Source of the DNA: Pseudomonas sp. GM50
GTDB lineage: Bacteria > Pseudomonadota > Gammaproteobacteria > Pseudomonadales > Pseudomonadaceae
Direction: 5' to 3'
NCBI RefSeq assembly: GCF_000282375.1
Contig: NZ_AKJK01000069.1
Coordinates: 1 to 64,000 of the forward strand
Length of the DNA stretch: 64,000 nucleotides
The position numbers and the translations under genes are program-made. Positions 26,647-35,005 of the stretch are shown here, one piece after another. Positions within the stretch are counted from its first letter, which is position 1; each line of letters opens with the position of its first letter. Below the pieces are notes generated by a model, which was not told the origin of the DNA, did not search any database, and worked only from the letters and a program-made list of their open reading frames with translations.

Positions 26647-28439
26647 GGGCGCTCTCCATCCGGGGGTAGCAAAGGGGCTGCGGCCGTGAGGCTGACTAGC
26701 GCGCAATACGGGGCAAGCATGCCCTGATTCAACAGACCGGCCGATTGTGGCGGGTGTTCGAACAGCAACGTCGCGTCGGTCTGTGGGGAGTGGACCACGG
26801 GCGCATCGCTGAGGTTCAGGTCAATGCGCAACTGACTGCCATTGCCCAGCCGCCAGCGCGCCGTCACCGCGCCCTTGGCCAGTACCTGCGCACCCAGCGC
26901 CTGGGCGCCGGGCAGGTGCGCGATGATGTGTCGGTGGCGGATCTGCAGCAGTTGGCGATACAGCTGGTAGATCGGCGATTGGCGGCTGGCGGTCAGTTTC
27001 GGCCGTGAAGCCTCGAAGGTCTGCGTCGCGTTCGGGTCGGGAATCTGCTCGCGCTTGTGCGGGTCGGCAAAGGCGCTGAACGCCGCGAACTCATTGCGTC
27101 GTCCCTCGCGCACCAACTCTGCCAATTCACCATGGTGGCTGGTGAAGAATAGAAACGGTTGCTCGGCGGCGAATTCGTCGCCCATGAACATCAGCGGGAT
27201 CATTGGCGACAACAGCAGCAACGCCGTGGCGGCGTAAAGGGCATCAGGATGGGCCAGCTGATGCAGGCGCTCGCCAAAGGCGCGATTGCCGATCTGGTCG
27301 TGGTTCTGCAGAAAAAGCACGAAGGCCGTGGGCGGCAAGTGACCGCTCGGTTCACCTCGAGGCGTACCGTGGCGAGTGATGTGGCCCTGAAACACAAAGC
27401 CTTGGCTCAGGCAGCGGGCGAGCTGTTCGGTGGGCTGCTCGGCATAATCGGCGTAATAGGCATCGGTTTCACCCGTGAGCAGAACGTGCAGGGCGTTATG
27501 GCCGTCATCGTTCCACTGCGCATCGAAACCTTGCTCCAGCAGGCTGGCCTGGTTGTGTTCGTTTTCCGCCATGAGCCACACGTGCCGCGCCGGATCGGTT
27601 TGCCGCCGCACCCGTTGCACCAGCTCTTGAAGAAAGTCCGGGTCTTCGATGGCGTGCACCGCGTCCAGACGCAGGCCGTCGAAGCGGTACTCCAGCAACC
27701 ACATCAGCGCGTTGTCGATAAAGAAGTCGCGCACTTCGCGCCGCCGGAAGTCGATGGCCGCGCCCCACGGGGTGTGTTTGTCTTCGCGGAAAAAGCCTTC
27801 TGCGTAGCGATGCAGGTAATTGCCGTCCGGGCCGAAGTGGTTGTAGACCACGTCGAGAATCACCGCCAGGCCATGGCCGTGGGCTGTGTCGATCAGGTGT
27901 TTGAGTTGTTCGGGCGAGCCGTAGGAGGCTTGAGGCGCGTAAAGTAAAACCCCGTCATAGCCCCAGTTACGTTCGCCGGGGAACTGCGCCAGCGGCATCA
28001 GTTCGATGGCGGTAATGCCCAGTTCGACCAGGTGTTCCAGATGCTGCTCGACCTCGCTGAAACCGCCGAGTGCACCGACGTGCAGTTCGTAGATCACCGC
28101 CTCATTCCACGGTCGACCCTGCCAGGCGCTGTGTTGCCACCGATAGGCGAGGGGATCGACCACCACGCTGTGGCTGTCGATATCGCCCGCCTGGGCGCGG
28201 GAGGCCGGGTCCGGCACCGTAAGCTCGCCATCGATGTTGTAGCGGTAGCGGGTACCCGCGGGGCAGCGGGTCTTGATCACAAACCAGCCATCGGCCTGAG
28301 GCAGCAGTGGCAGGGATTGTCCATCTTCCAGTTCGAGACTGACAAAAAACGCATCTGGCGCCCACAAGGCAAAACGCGTGTGTTCGGCGTCCAGCATGAT
28401 TGCGCCGTGGGGCCAGGTCTCAAGGGTCCGTAACGGCAT
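26643..28439 (-). CDS. treZ: Malto-oligosyltrehalose trehalohydrolase
   Basis: 598 residues, GH13_10, releasing trehalose from the product of TreY. An N-terminal CBM48-like domain begins with HGAIMLD and FALWAPDA. The barrel follows, with nucleophile Asp259 in LRLDAVHAIED, acid/base Glu292 in MAENEHN, and LQNHDQIGN. It starts 13 bases after the glgA stop and overlaps malQ by four bases. Confidence 0.96.
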   Translation of the reverse strand: MPLRTLETWPHGAIMLDAEHTRFALWAPDAFFVSLELEDGQSLPLLPQADGWFVIKTRCPAGTRYRYNIDGELTVPDPASRAQAGDIDSHSVVVDPLAYRWQHSAWQGRPWNEAVIYELHVGALGGFSEVEQHLEHLVELGITAIELMPLAQFPGERNWGYDGVLLYAPQASYGSPEQLKHLIDTAHGHGLAVILDVVYNHFGPDGNYLHRYAEGFFREDKHTPWGAAIDFRRREVRDFFIDNALMWLLEYRFDGLRLDAVHAIEDPDFLQELVQRVRRQTDPARHVWLMAENEHNQASLLEQGFDAQWNDDGHNALHVLLTGETDAYYADYAEQPTEQLARCLSQGFVFQGHITRHGTPRGEPSGHLPPTAFVLFLQNHDQIGNRAFGERLHQLAHPDALYAATALLLLSPMIPLMFMGDEFAAEQPFLFFTSHHGELAELVREGRRNEFAAFSAFADPHKREQIPDPNATQTFEASRPKLTASRQSPIYQLYRQLLQIRHRHIIAHLPGAQALGAQVLAKGAVTARWRLGNGSQLRIDLNLSDAPVVHSPQTDATLLFEHPPQSAGLLNQGMLAPYCALVSLTAAAPLLPPDGERP

Positions 28440-28452
28440 CGTTGAAAGCCTC

Positions 28453-30039
28453 TTACTGTTTGCCCGATTTTCCCAGCGCTTTAGCCACCAGTTGTTCGTA
28501 GAGTTCGGCGTAGGGTTCGACTGCCTTGCACCAGTTGAAGGGCGCCGCCATGGCTCGGCAACGCATGGCGTTGAGCAGGCCGGGGAAGGCGAACACCTTG
28601 AACGCGCGGCCCAGGGCTTCGCGATAACTCTCCACGGTGGATTCGTTGAAGAGGAAACCGGTCACGCCGTTTTCGATGGTGTCGGCCAGGCCGCCGGTAT
28701 TGCGGGCCACCGGCAATGAACCGAAGCGCTGGGCGTACATCTGGCTCAGGCCGCAGGGTTCGTAACGCGAAGGCATCAGCAGGAAATCACTGCCGGCGAA
28801 CATCCGGCGGGCGTCGGTTTCATTGAAGCCGATGTGCACGCCGACTTGCCCGGGGAAGCGCAACGCCAGTTCTCGCATGGCCTGTTCTTCTTCCGGCTCG
28901 CCACGGCCGATGATCGCGATCTGCCCGCCGTTGGCGACAATGTATTCGGCGACGGCTTCGGTGAGGTCCAGGCCTTTCTGGTAGACCAGCCGCGAGACCA
29001 CGGCAAACAGCGGACCCTCGGAGTCGTCGAGGTCGAACAGCCGGCGAACGTGCGCGGCGTTGACCGCTTTGCCGTCCCAGTCGCCGATGCCGAACGGGTG
29101 GAACAGGTGCGGATCGGTCGCTGCGTCCCAGCTCTCATCGATGCCATTGGGAATCCCGCTGAGTAGGCCTTGCTGGGTCTTGGCGGCGAGAAAACCGTCG
29201 AGACCGCAGCCGAAGGCCGGCGTGGTGATTTCCTGCGCATAGGTCGCGCTGACGGTGGTGATGTGGCTCGAGTAGGCCATGCCGGCCTTGAGAAACGACA
29301 TCTTGCCGTAAAACTCCATGCCTTCCTGTTGCAAGGCATGCAGGGGAATACCGAGTTCCGGGCACGAACCGAGGCTGGTGACGCCCTGGTAGGCCAGGTT
29401 GTGGATGGTGAACAGGGTCGGGGTGCGTTGGCCACGCCAGTGCATATAGGCAGGTGCCAGGCCAGCGGGCCAGTCGTGGGCGTGCACCAGGTCCGGGCAC
29501 CAGTGAATTTGGGCGAGGTTGGCGGCGATATCAGCTGCCGCGAGGCCCAGTCGGGCGAAACGAATGTGGTTGTCCGGCCAGTCGCGGCCGTTGTTGGCGC
29601 CGTAAGGCGAACCTTCGCGCTCGTACAATTCAGGGCAGATCAACACGTAAATGACCAGGCCGTCGGGCATGTCCATGCGCCCGATCTTGCAGGGCGGCAA
29701 CGCTGCGTGCCCGCCCAGTTCACCGATGATATGAATCGGGTTTTCGCTGTTCATCACTTGCGGATAACCGGGGATCAGCACACGGACATCGTGCAGATGC
29801 GCCATCGCCCGTGGCAGTGCGGCGGAAACGTCGCCAAGACCTCCGGTCTTTACCAGGTCGGCAATCTCCGAGGTGACGAACAGGACTTTCTTCTTGTTGG
29901 GATTCTGACTGACTACCGGTGCCAGTGTTTTGGGGACCGGCGCGTTGACCGATTTGGCACTGAGGACACCGACGGTGCTCGTTTCCCCGACCTGCTGATG
30001 AGCACGTTCTCCCTGGATATCTAAAGCCGCACTGATCAT
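28453..30039 (-). CDS. glgA: Glycogen synthase (GT5)
   Basis: 528 residues. The sugar-nucleotide binding KTGGLGDV lies at 64-71, so there is an N-terminal extension of about 49 residues compared with typical GlgA where this motif is near residue 15. Other GT5 motifs: HAHDWPAGL and the catalytic MPSRYEPCGLSQMY with RNTGGLADTI. ATG 30039 follows GGGAGATTCAT. It is the first gene of glgA-treZ-malQ-treY-DUF2934-glgX. There is no glgC in the window to provide ADP-glucose. Confidence 0.95.
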   Translation of the reverse strand: MISAALDIQGERAHQQVGETSTVGVLSAKSVNAPVPKTLAPVVSQNPNKKKVLFVTSEIADLVKTGGLGDVSAALPRAMAHLHDVRVLIPGYPQVMNSENPIHIIGELGGHAALPPCKIGRMDMPDGLVIYVLICPELYEREGSPYGANNGRDWPDNHIRFARLGLAAADIAANLAQIHWCPDLVHAHDWPAGLAPAYMHWRGQRTPTLFTIHNLAYQGVTSLGSCPELGIPLHALQQEGMEFYGKMSFLKAGMAYSSHITTVSATYAQEITTPAFGCGLDGFLAAKTQQGLLSGIPNGIDESWDAATDPHLFHPFGIGDWDGKAVNAAHVRRLFDLDDSEGPLFAVVSRLVYQKGLDLTEAVAEYIVANGGQIAIIGRGEPEEEQAMRELALRFPGQVGVHIGFNETDARRMFAGSDFLLMPSRYEPCGLSQMYAQRFGSLPVARNTGGLADTIENGVTGFLFNESTVESYREALGRAFKVFAFPGLLNAMRCRAMAAPFNWCKAVEPYAELYEQLVAKALGKSGKQ

Positions 30040-30064
30040 ATGAATCTCCCGTGTTGTTGATCTA

Positions 30065-30072
30065 ATTCTAGG
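30065..30072 (-). promoter_or_regulatory. Candidate -10 element for the glgA operon
   Basis: On the minus strand, CCTAGAAT (five of six to TATAAT; compatible with an RpoS-type CTA...T -10 element) lies about 25 bases before the glgA ATG. No good -35 element is seen, which would fit RpoS better than RpoD. Weak evidence. Confidence 0.3.
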
Positions 30073-30538
30073 TCTGGCACAAACGGTGTTCGTGGCCAAA
30101 TCCTGTGGCCGGGCGCAAACGCGCTACGCATCGGTGAGCAAGTGCTGCCCATGCGCTGAAGCAGAATGGGTGAAGTGGCTGTTGCAAGGAATGCACCAGT
30201 CGCTGTGGCCCTACTCTTAACCTGACTCGCGGCCAGCACCAAAAGTTTCGATTATTTTCACCGAATGACCGACCGGTTTTACCCCGCGAAAATCAGTCTA
30301 GGCCAGAACTTAGAGCGGGGGCGGTTAACTGCGAAATTGTTCGACAATCGGTTGGAGAGGGAACAAAACATGCGGGCTTTTTGGGGGAGCGCACCGACGA
30401 AGGGCAGGTTGGTTTTTGGAGGTGGGTCAAATCGGGACCGAGAGGTCACGATAATCGGGCGTGATGGGATGTGGGTTGCACCATTGCGGTGCATAGGGTT
30501 TAGGGGAGGTGTAGTGGTTTGAGGGCCTCTTCGCGGTC
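30073..30538. other. Intergenic region upstream of glgA
   Basis: About 470 bases without a convincing gene. An 85-codon + strand frame (30265-30522) has a poor start context and no family resemblance. A perfect inverted repeat TGCACC-N5-GGTGCA lies at 30477-30493, without a T tract, close to the end of the hydroxyacid dehydrogenase gene. Confidence 0.4.
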
Positions 30539-31492
30539 TTAGCTCAGAATCCGGATCGGCGCTCCCGCCGCCCAAGCCTGAATATCTTCAATCATCTGCG
30601 AAAAGAACAGTTGGTAATTCTGTCGGCTGACATACCCGACATGAGGCGTGGCCAGCACATTGTCCAGCGTTCTGAAAGGATGATGGCGGGGCAACGGCTC
30701 GTGCTCGAACACGTCCAGCGCCGCGCCCGCCAGGCGTTGTTTCTGCAGCGCCTTGATCAGCGCCGACTCATCGACAATCGGCCCGCGGGCGGTGTTGATC
30801 AGCCATGCCGTGGGTTTCATCCAGTCCAGTGCTTGAGCGTCCACCAGCCCTCGGCTGCGCTCGCTGAGCACCAGATGGACCGATAGCACATCGGCCTGCT
30901 CGAACAGTTCCTGCTTGCTGACATAGGTGACGTCGACTTCGGCAGCCTGTTCGGTTGTCAGGTTTTCGCTCCAGGCAATCACCCGCATGCCGAACACCTG
31001 ACCGAACCGGGCTACCCGTTGACCGATGCTGCCCAGGCCGAGGATCGCCAAGGTCTTGCCCTGCAGGTCGCCGCCCAACCCTTGTTGCCACTGACCGGCG
31101 CGCAAGGCGTTGGCTTCGGCCACCAGGTTGCGGGTTGCGGCCATGATCAGCGCCCAGGTCAGTTCGGGAGCGGCATGTTTGTAGCTGTCGGTGCCGCAGA
31201 CCTGAATGCCCAGCGCGGCGGCGGCTTTCAGGTCCAGGGCGGCGTTGCGCATGCCGCCGGTGACCAACAGCTTGAGTGTGGGCAAGCGGCGCAGCAGGTC
31301 TTCGTCGAACCGGGTGCGCTCACGCATCACGCAGATCACCTCGAATGCGCCGAGCCGTTCGGCCAGGGTTTCGTTGTCGGCCGGGTAGTCATGGATAAAA
31401 CTCACCTGACCGATGCTGTCCAGCACCGACCAGTCCACCACTTCGCGAGCCACGTCCTGCCAGTCATCGATCACCGCAATCTGCACCGCCAT
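30539..31492 (-). CDS. D-2-hydroxyacid dehydrogenase family protein
   Basis: 317 residues. The Rossmann motif LGLGSIGQRVARFG is near residue 150. Catalytic residues appear in order: Arg in NTARGPIVDE, Glu in DVFEHEPLP, His in TPHVGYVS. These enzymes reduce 2-keto acids with NAD(P)H; the specific substrate is not readable. The gene begins 13 bases after the stop of the alpha/beta hydrolase gene, so the two are probably co-transcribed. Confidence 0.92.
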   Translation of the reverse strand: MAVQIAVIDDWQDVAREVVDWSVLDSIGQVSFIHDYPADNETLAERLGAFEVICVMRERTRFDEDLLRRLPTLKLLVTGGMRNAALDLKAAAALGIQVCGTDSYKHAAPELTWALIMAATRNLVAEANALRAGQWQQGLGGDLQGKTLAILGLGSIGQRVARFGQVFGMRVIAWSENLTTEQAAEVDVTYVSKQELFEQADVLSVHLVLSERSRGLVDAQALDWMKPTAWLINTARGPIVDESALIKALQKQRLAGAALDVFEHEPLPRHHPFRTLDNVLATPHVGYVSRQNYQLFFSQMIEDIQAWAAGAPIRILS

Positions 31493-31505
31493 CAGCCTTA
31501 CCTCA

Positions 31506-32528
31506 TCAACGAACGGGATTGGTTTTGTTTAGCCAGTCGAGTAATGCCTGATGGAATTTGGCCGGTTCCTCCATCTGTGGCGCGTGGCCCATGCCGGGGA
31601 ATTCAATCAGTGTCGACTGGGGAATCAGTTTCGCCACTTGCTTGCCGAGCACCTCGTAGTGACCGAGTGTGGCCTTGACCTCGGGTGGTGCAATGTCGCT
31701 GCCGATGGCCGTGGTATCGGAGGTGCCGATCAGTAACAGCGTCGGCACCTTCAGGTCCTTGAACTCGTAGTACACCGGTTGGGTAAAGATCATGTCGTAG
31801 ATCAGCGCCGAGTTCCACGCGACTTGCGTATGCCCCGGTCCTTTGTTCAGGCCGGCCAGCATGTCCACCCAGCGGTCGAACTCGGGTTTCCAGCGGCCAC
31901 CGTAATAAGTGTTGCGTTCATAGCTGCGGATGCCGTCGGCGTTGAGTTTGAGTTCGCGTTCGTACCATTGATCGACCGTGCGGTACGGCACGCCGAGGGC
32001 TTTCCAGTCTTCCAGTCCGATGGGGTTGACCAGCGCCAGTTGTTCGACTTGATCGGGGTATTGCAACGCATAGCGCGTGGCGAGCATGCCGCCGGTGGAG
32101 TGCCCGAGCAGGGTGGCTTTCTGGATGCCCAGGGTCTTGAGCAGTTGCTGGGTGTTGCTCGCCAGTTGCTGGAAACTGTATTGGTAGTGGTCCGGTTTGC
32201 TGGAGGTGCAGAAGCCGATCTGGTCCGGCGCGATGACCCGATAACCGGCCTCGCTCAGCGCCTTGATCGAGCTGTCCCAGGTCGCGCCGCAGAAATTCTT
32301 GCCATGCATCAGCACCACGCTGCGTCCATTGACCTTGCCTTGGGCGGCAATGTCCATGTAACCCATCTGCAGGGATTTGCCCTGGGACTCAAAGGCGAAA
32401 TGCTTGACCGTGTAGGGATACTCGAAGCCCTGAAGTTGCGGGCCGTATTCCGGTGTTTCGGCCTGAGCGATGAGGGGGAGCGCAGCGGTCAGCAGCAGGC
32501 CGGGTAACCAGCGGAAAATGGGCGACAT
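31506..32528 (-). CDS. Secreted alpha/beta-fold hydrolase
   Basis: 340 residues with a clear signal peptide (MSPIFRWLPGLLLTAALPLIAQA). Oxyanion-hole region LMHGKNFCG, nucleophile elbow GHSTGG, acid in LIGTSDTTA and catalytic His in PGMGHAPQME complete a Ser-Asp-His triad. Periplasmic or exported by its leader. Substrate unknown; it is likely the first gene of a pair with the hydroxyacid dehydrogenase. Confidence 0.9.
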   Translation of the reverse strand: MSPIFRWLPGLLLTAALPLIAQAETPEYGPQLQGFEYPYTVKHFAFESQGKSLQMGYMDIAAQGKVNGRSVVLMHGKNFCGATWDSSIKALSEAGYRVIAPDQIGFCTSSKPDHYQYSFQQLASNTQQLLKTLGIQKATLLGHSTGGMLATRYALQYPDQVEQLALVNPIGLEDWKALGVPYRTVDQWYERELKLNADGIRSYERNTYYGGRWKPEFDRWVDMLAGLNKGPGHTQVAWNSALIYDMIFTQPVYYEFKDLKVPTLLLIGTSDTTAIGSDIAPPEVKATLGHYEVLGKQVAKLIPQSTLIEFPGMGHAPQMEEPAKFHQALLDWLNKTNPVR

Positions 32529-32620
32529 GGGCGAACTCCACAGGAAATCTGCTGATGCTGGATCGGCATGATTACGGTGACATTAAACATGGATCAGGGC
32601 CGCAATGCCGAGCGCAATCC

Positions 32621-32706
32621 CTGTGGGCTTGCTCGCGAAAGCGGTGTGCCAGGCAACATTAATGTCGACTGACACTCCCTCTTCGCGAGCAAGCCCGCTC
32701 CCACAG
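32621..32706. repeat. Short-type REP pair with shortened left arm
   Basis: The right arm is complete (complement of TGTGGGAGCGGGCTTGCTCG), while the left arm reads CTGTGGGCTTGCTCGCGAA, missing about six bases of the AGCGGG block. It lies between the hydrolase and YqaA-type genes. Confidence 0.83.
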
Positions 32707-32755
32707 GTTCCGCACCTTGACTGACGGGCACTGGGCTATGGCCCTGCATGATCGT

Positions 32756-33190
32756 TCAACCCATCCACCCCAGCGTAGCCAGGGCCAACACACCGTAGCG
32801 GGCGCCCTTGGCGAGTGTCACGATCATCAGGAAACGCCCCAGCGGCTCGCGCATGACACCCGCCACCAGCGTCAGTGGATCGCCGATGATCGGTACCCAG
32901 CTCAGCAACAACGACCAATGACCGTAACGCTGATAGTGCTTTTGGGCTTGCTCGAGATGGCGGGGGCTGACCGGAAACCAGCGCCGGTCGCGAAACCGCT
33001 CGATGCCACGCCCCAGCCACCAGTTCAGCAGCGAGCCCAGCACATTGCCCAGCGTTGCCACCGCCAGCAGCGACCAGAGCCAATACGGGTTGCTGAGCAG
33101 CAACCCCACCAGCACCGCTTCGGATTGCAGTGGCAGCAGCGTCGCGGCACCGAACGCTGCGAGAAACAGCCCGATGTATGCGCCGAACAT
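32756..33190 (-). CDS. YqaA/DedA-like membrane protein
   Basis: 144 residues with four hydrophobic segments and the family features LPLQSEAVLVGLL, GNVLGSLLNWWLGR and SWVPIIGDPLTLVAG. YqaA proteins belong to the VTT/DedA group, linked to membrane lipid transport. The ATG at 33190 shares its A with the TGA of the upstream DUF411 gene (TGATG), so the two are coupled. Confidence 0.88.
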   Translation of the reverse strand: MFGAYIGLFLAAFGAATLLPLQSEAVLVGLLLSNPYWLWSLLAVATLGNVLGSLLNWWLGRGIERFRDRRWFPVSPRHLEQAQKHYQRYGHWSLLLSWVPIIGDPLTLVAGVMREPLGRFLMIVTLAKGARYGVLALATLGWMG

Positions 33191-33636
33191 CAATGGGCGG
33201 GGTAGTCCGCCACCACCACGTCAGTGCCGTCCTTTTTCAGGCCGATCACTTGGTAGGCATCGCTCATGCCGTCCATTTCCATGCCGGGCGAGCCCATGGG
33301 CATGCCGGGGGCGGCAACGCCCAACAGATCGTCACGCTTGCTCAAGGCCAGTACTTGATCGGCAGGTACATGGCCTTCGACGAATTTGCCATTGATAAGG
33401 CCGGTGTGACACGACGCCAGGCGAGGTGGCACGCCGTGTTGTTGCTTGAATTGGCTCATGTCGGCTTCGACATGGTCTTCAACTTTGAAACCGTTGGCTT
33501 CCAGATGACTGACCCATTTTTTGCAGCAGCCGCAATTGGCGTCGCGGTGAACTTCGATGGGAATCAGGTCGGCGGCCTGGGTCAGGGAAGAGATGAAGAG
33601 GGCGCTCAGGGCGGCCAGACGCAGGTGGGTTCGCAT
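33190..33636 (-). CDS. Exported DUF411 metal-binding protein
   Basis: 148 residues. Signal peptide MRTHLRLAALSALFISSLTQA, then HRDANCGCCKKW (a Cys-rich CGCC site near residue 34), LASCHTG, and a Met-rich GMPMGSPGMEMDGM. DUF411 proteins are periplasmic and occur with copper-resistance genes, so copper binding is likely. The start at 33636 is preferred because the frame further upstream reads through a REP element. Overlaps the YqaA-type gene by one base. Confidence 0.9.
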   Translation of the reverse strand: MRTHLRLAALSALFISSLTQAADLIPIEVHRDANCGCCKKWVSHLEANGFKVEDHVEADMSQFKQQHGVPPRLASCHTGLINGKFVEGHVPADQVLALSKRDDLLGVAAPGMPMGSPGMEMDGMSDAYQVIGLKKDGTDVVVADYPAH

Positions 33637-33740
33637 GGATATCTCGTCTCGGGTTGTGGCCAAAAAGATGCATTTTGACCAATTTACCCAACAAAGAGAC
33701 AGGGGATTGTTTCGAAGTGATACAGCGTTGGGTAAACCAC

Positions 33741-33871
33741 TGTGGCGAGGGGGCTTGCCCCCGTTCGGCTGTGAAGCAGTCGTAAAAACCGAACACGCAA
33801 TCTGATGGTAAGAAACGGGCGCGGACTTGGGGCCGCTACGCAGCCCAACGGGGGCAAGCCCCCTCTCCACA
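33741..33871. repeat. Long-type REP pair
   Basis: Left arm TGTGGCGAGGGGGCTTGCCC with TTCGGCTGTGAAGCAGTCG; right arm (minus) with the TTGGGCTGCGTAGCGGCC sub-type. The right arm has one change (CTCTCC for CTCGCC). Between the DUF411 and aldo-keto reductase genes, both on minus. Confidence 0.87.
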
Positions 33872-33891
33872 GGGGGCGGGCCGGGCACCTG

Positions 33892-34887
33892 CTATCGGTC
33901 AAGCAACTTCATGACTTCTTCCGGATAGCGCAGGCCTGCCGTGGCTTGGGCCGGGAATATCGCTTCCAGGGCCTGCAATTCTTCGCGGCTCAGTTTCACG
34001 TCCAGTGCGGCCACATTTTCTTCCAGGTATTTACGCTGCTTGGTGCCTGGAATCGGGATCAGATAATCTCCTTGGGCCAAGACCCATGCCAACGCCAGTT
34101 GGCCCGCCGTCACACCCTTGTCGGCGGCCAGGGCCTGAACCTGCTGCACCAGCAACAGGTTTTTTGCGAAGTTTTCCCCTTGAAAACGTGGACTGAAGCG
34201 ACGGTAGTCGTCGGCTGCGAAATCATCCGGGCTTTTCAGTACACCGGTCAAAAAGCCCCGGCCCAATGGGCTGTAAGGTACAAAGGCAACGCCCAGTCGC
34301 CGGCACGCGGCCAGGCAACCGTTCTCCTCCTGATCGCGGCTCCATAGCGAATATTCACTTTGCAGTGCGCTGATCGGATGAACCTTGTTCGCTCGCTCCA
34401 GCGTGACGACCGAGGCTTCACTCAATCCCAGGTAACGCACCTTGCCGGCCTTCACCAGTTCTGCCATGGCGCCGACGGTTTCCTCGATGGCCACCTGCGG
34501 ATCGATGCGGTGCTGGTAATACAAATCCAGGGTCTCCACGCCAAGGCGCTTGAGGGTGCCGTCGATGGATTTGCGAATGTATTCCGGTCGCCCGTTGACG
34601 CCTCGTGCACCGGGGTTGGATGGGTCGCGGACAATGCCGGACTTGCTCGCCAGAAACACGTGGTCACGCTTGCCGGCAATGGCCTTGCCGATCAGCTCTT
34701 CATTGGTATGCGGACCGTACATGTCCGCCGTGTCGAGCAGATTGATCCCCAACTCCAGCGCGCGATGCAAAGTGGCGGTGGCTTCGCGGGTGTCCACACC
34801 GGTGGTGTAGAAATCGGTCATGCCCATGCAGCCCAGACCGATCGCGCTCACCTGCGGACCGTTTTTGCCCAGTTGACGTGTTTGCAT
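33892..34887 (-). CDS. Aldo/keto reductase
   Basis: 331 residues, AKR superfamily. The catalytic tetrad is visible: Asp in LDTADMYGPHTNEE with Tyr in the same motif, Lys in FLASKSG, His in YYQHRID. NADPH-binding residues lie in the C-terminal PIPGTKQRKYLEEN. It resembles the pyridoxal-reductase/YajO-type group that acts on aldehydes. Divergent from the LysR gene at 35006, which probably controls it. Confidence 0.93.
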   Translation of the reverse strand: MQTRQLGKNGPQVSAIGLGCMGMTDFYTTGVDTREATATLHRALELGINLLDTADMYGPHTNEELIGKAIAGKRDHVFLASKSGIVRDPSNPGARGVNGRPEYIRKSIDGTLKRLGVETLDLYYQHRIDPQVAIEETVGAMAELVKAGKVRYLGLSEASVVTLERANKVHPISALQSEYSLWSRDQEENGCLAACRRLGVAFVPYSPLGRGFLTGVLKSPDDFAADDYRRFSPRFQGENFAKNLLLVQQVQALAADKGVTAGQLALAWVLAQGDYLIPIPGTKQRKYLEENVAALDVKLSREELQALEAIFPAQATAGLRYPEEVMKLLDR

Positions 34888-34923
34888 GAAATCAGCTCCC
34901 TGTGAATTGAAATCCTATTGTTG

Positions 34924-34942
34924 ATCTCGACAGAAACGAGAT
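34924..34942. promoter_or_regulatory. Candidate LysR operator
   Basis: Perfect inverted repeat ATCTCG-N7-CGAGAT in the 118-base gap between the divergent aldo/keto reductase and LysR genes. It contains the LysR-box pattern T-N11-A (T34927, A34939) symmetric about its centre. Confidence 0.55.
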
Positions 34943-35005
34943 AAACCGGCTAAAACTGCTATCACTATTTGCAATTTCTAAATAATCAGCCGGTAAGCCA
35001 AAGCA

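Noticed and set aside
30477..30493. TGCACC-N5-GGTGCA as terminator of the hydroxyacid dehydrogenase gene
   Set aside because: No T tract follows on the minus strand, so it was only mentioned as an inverted repeat.
30265..30522. 85-codon + strand frame upstream of glgA
   Set aside because: Poor start context, no signal peptide or family pattern, and it spans the probable glgA upstream region.
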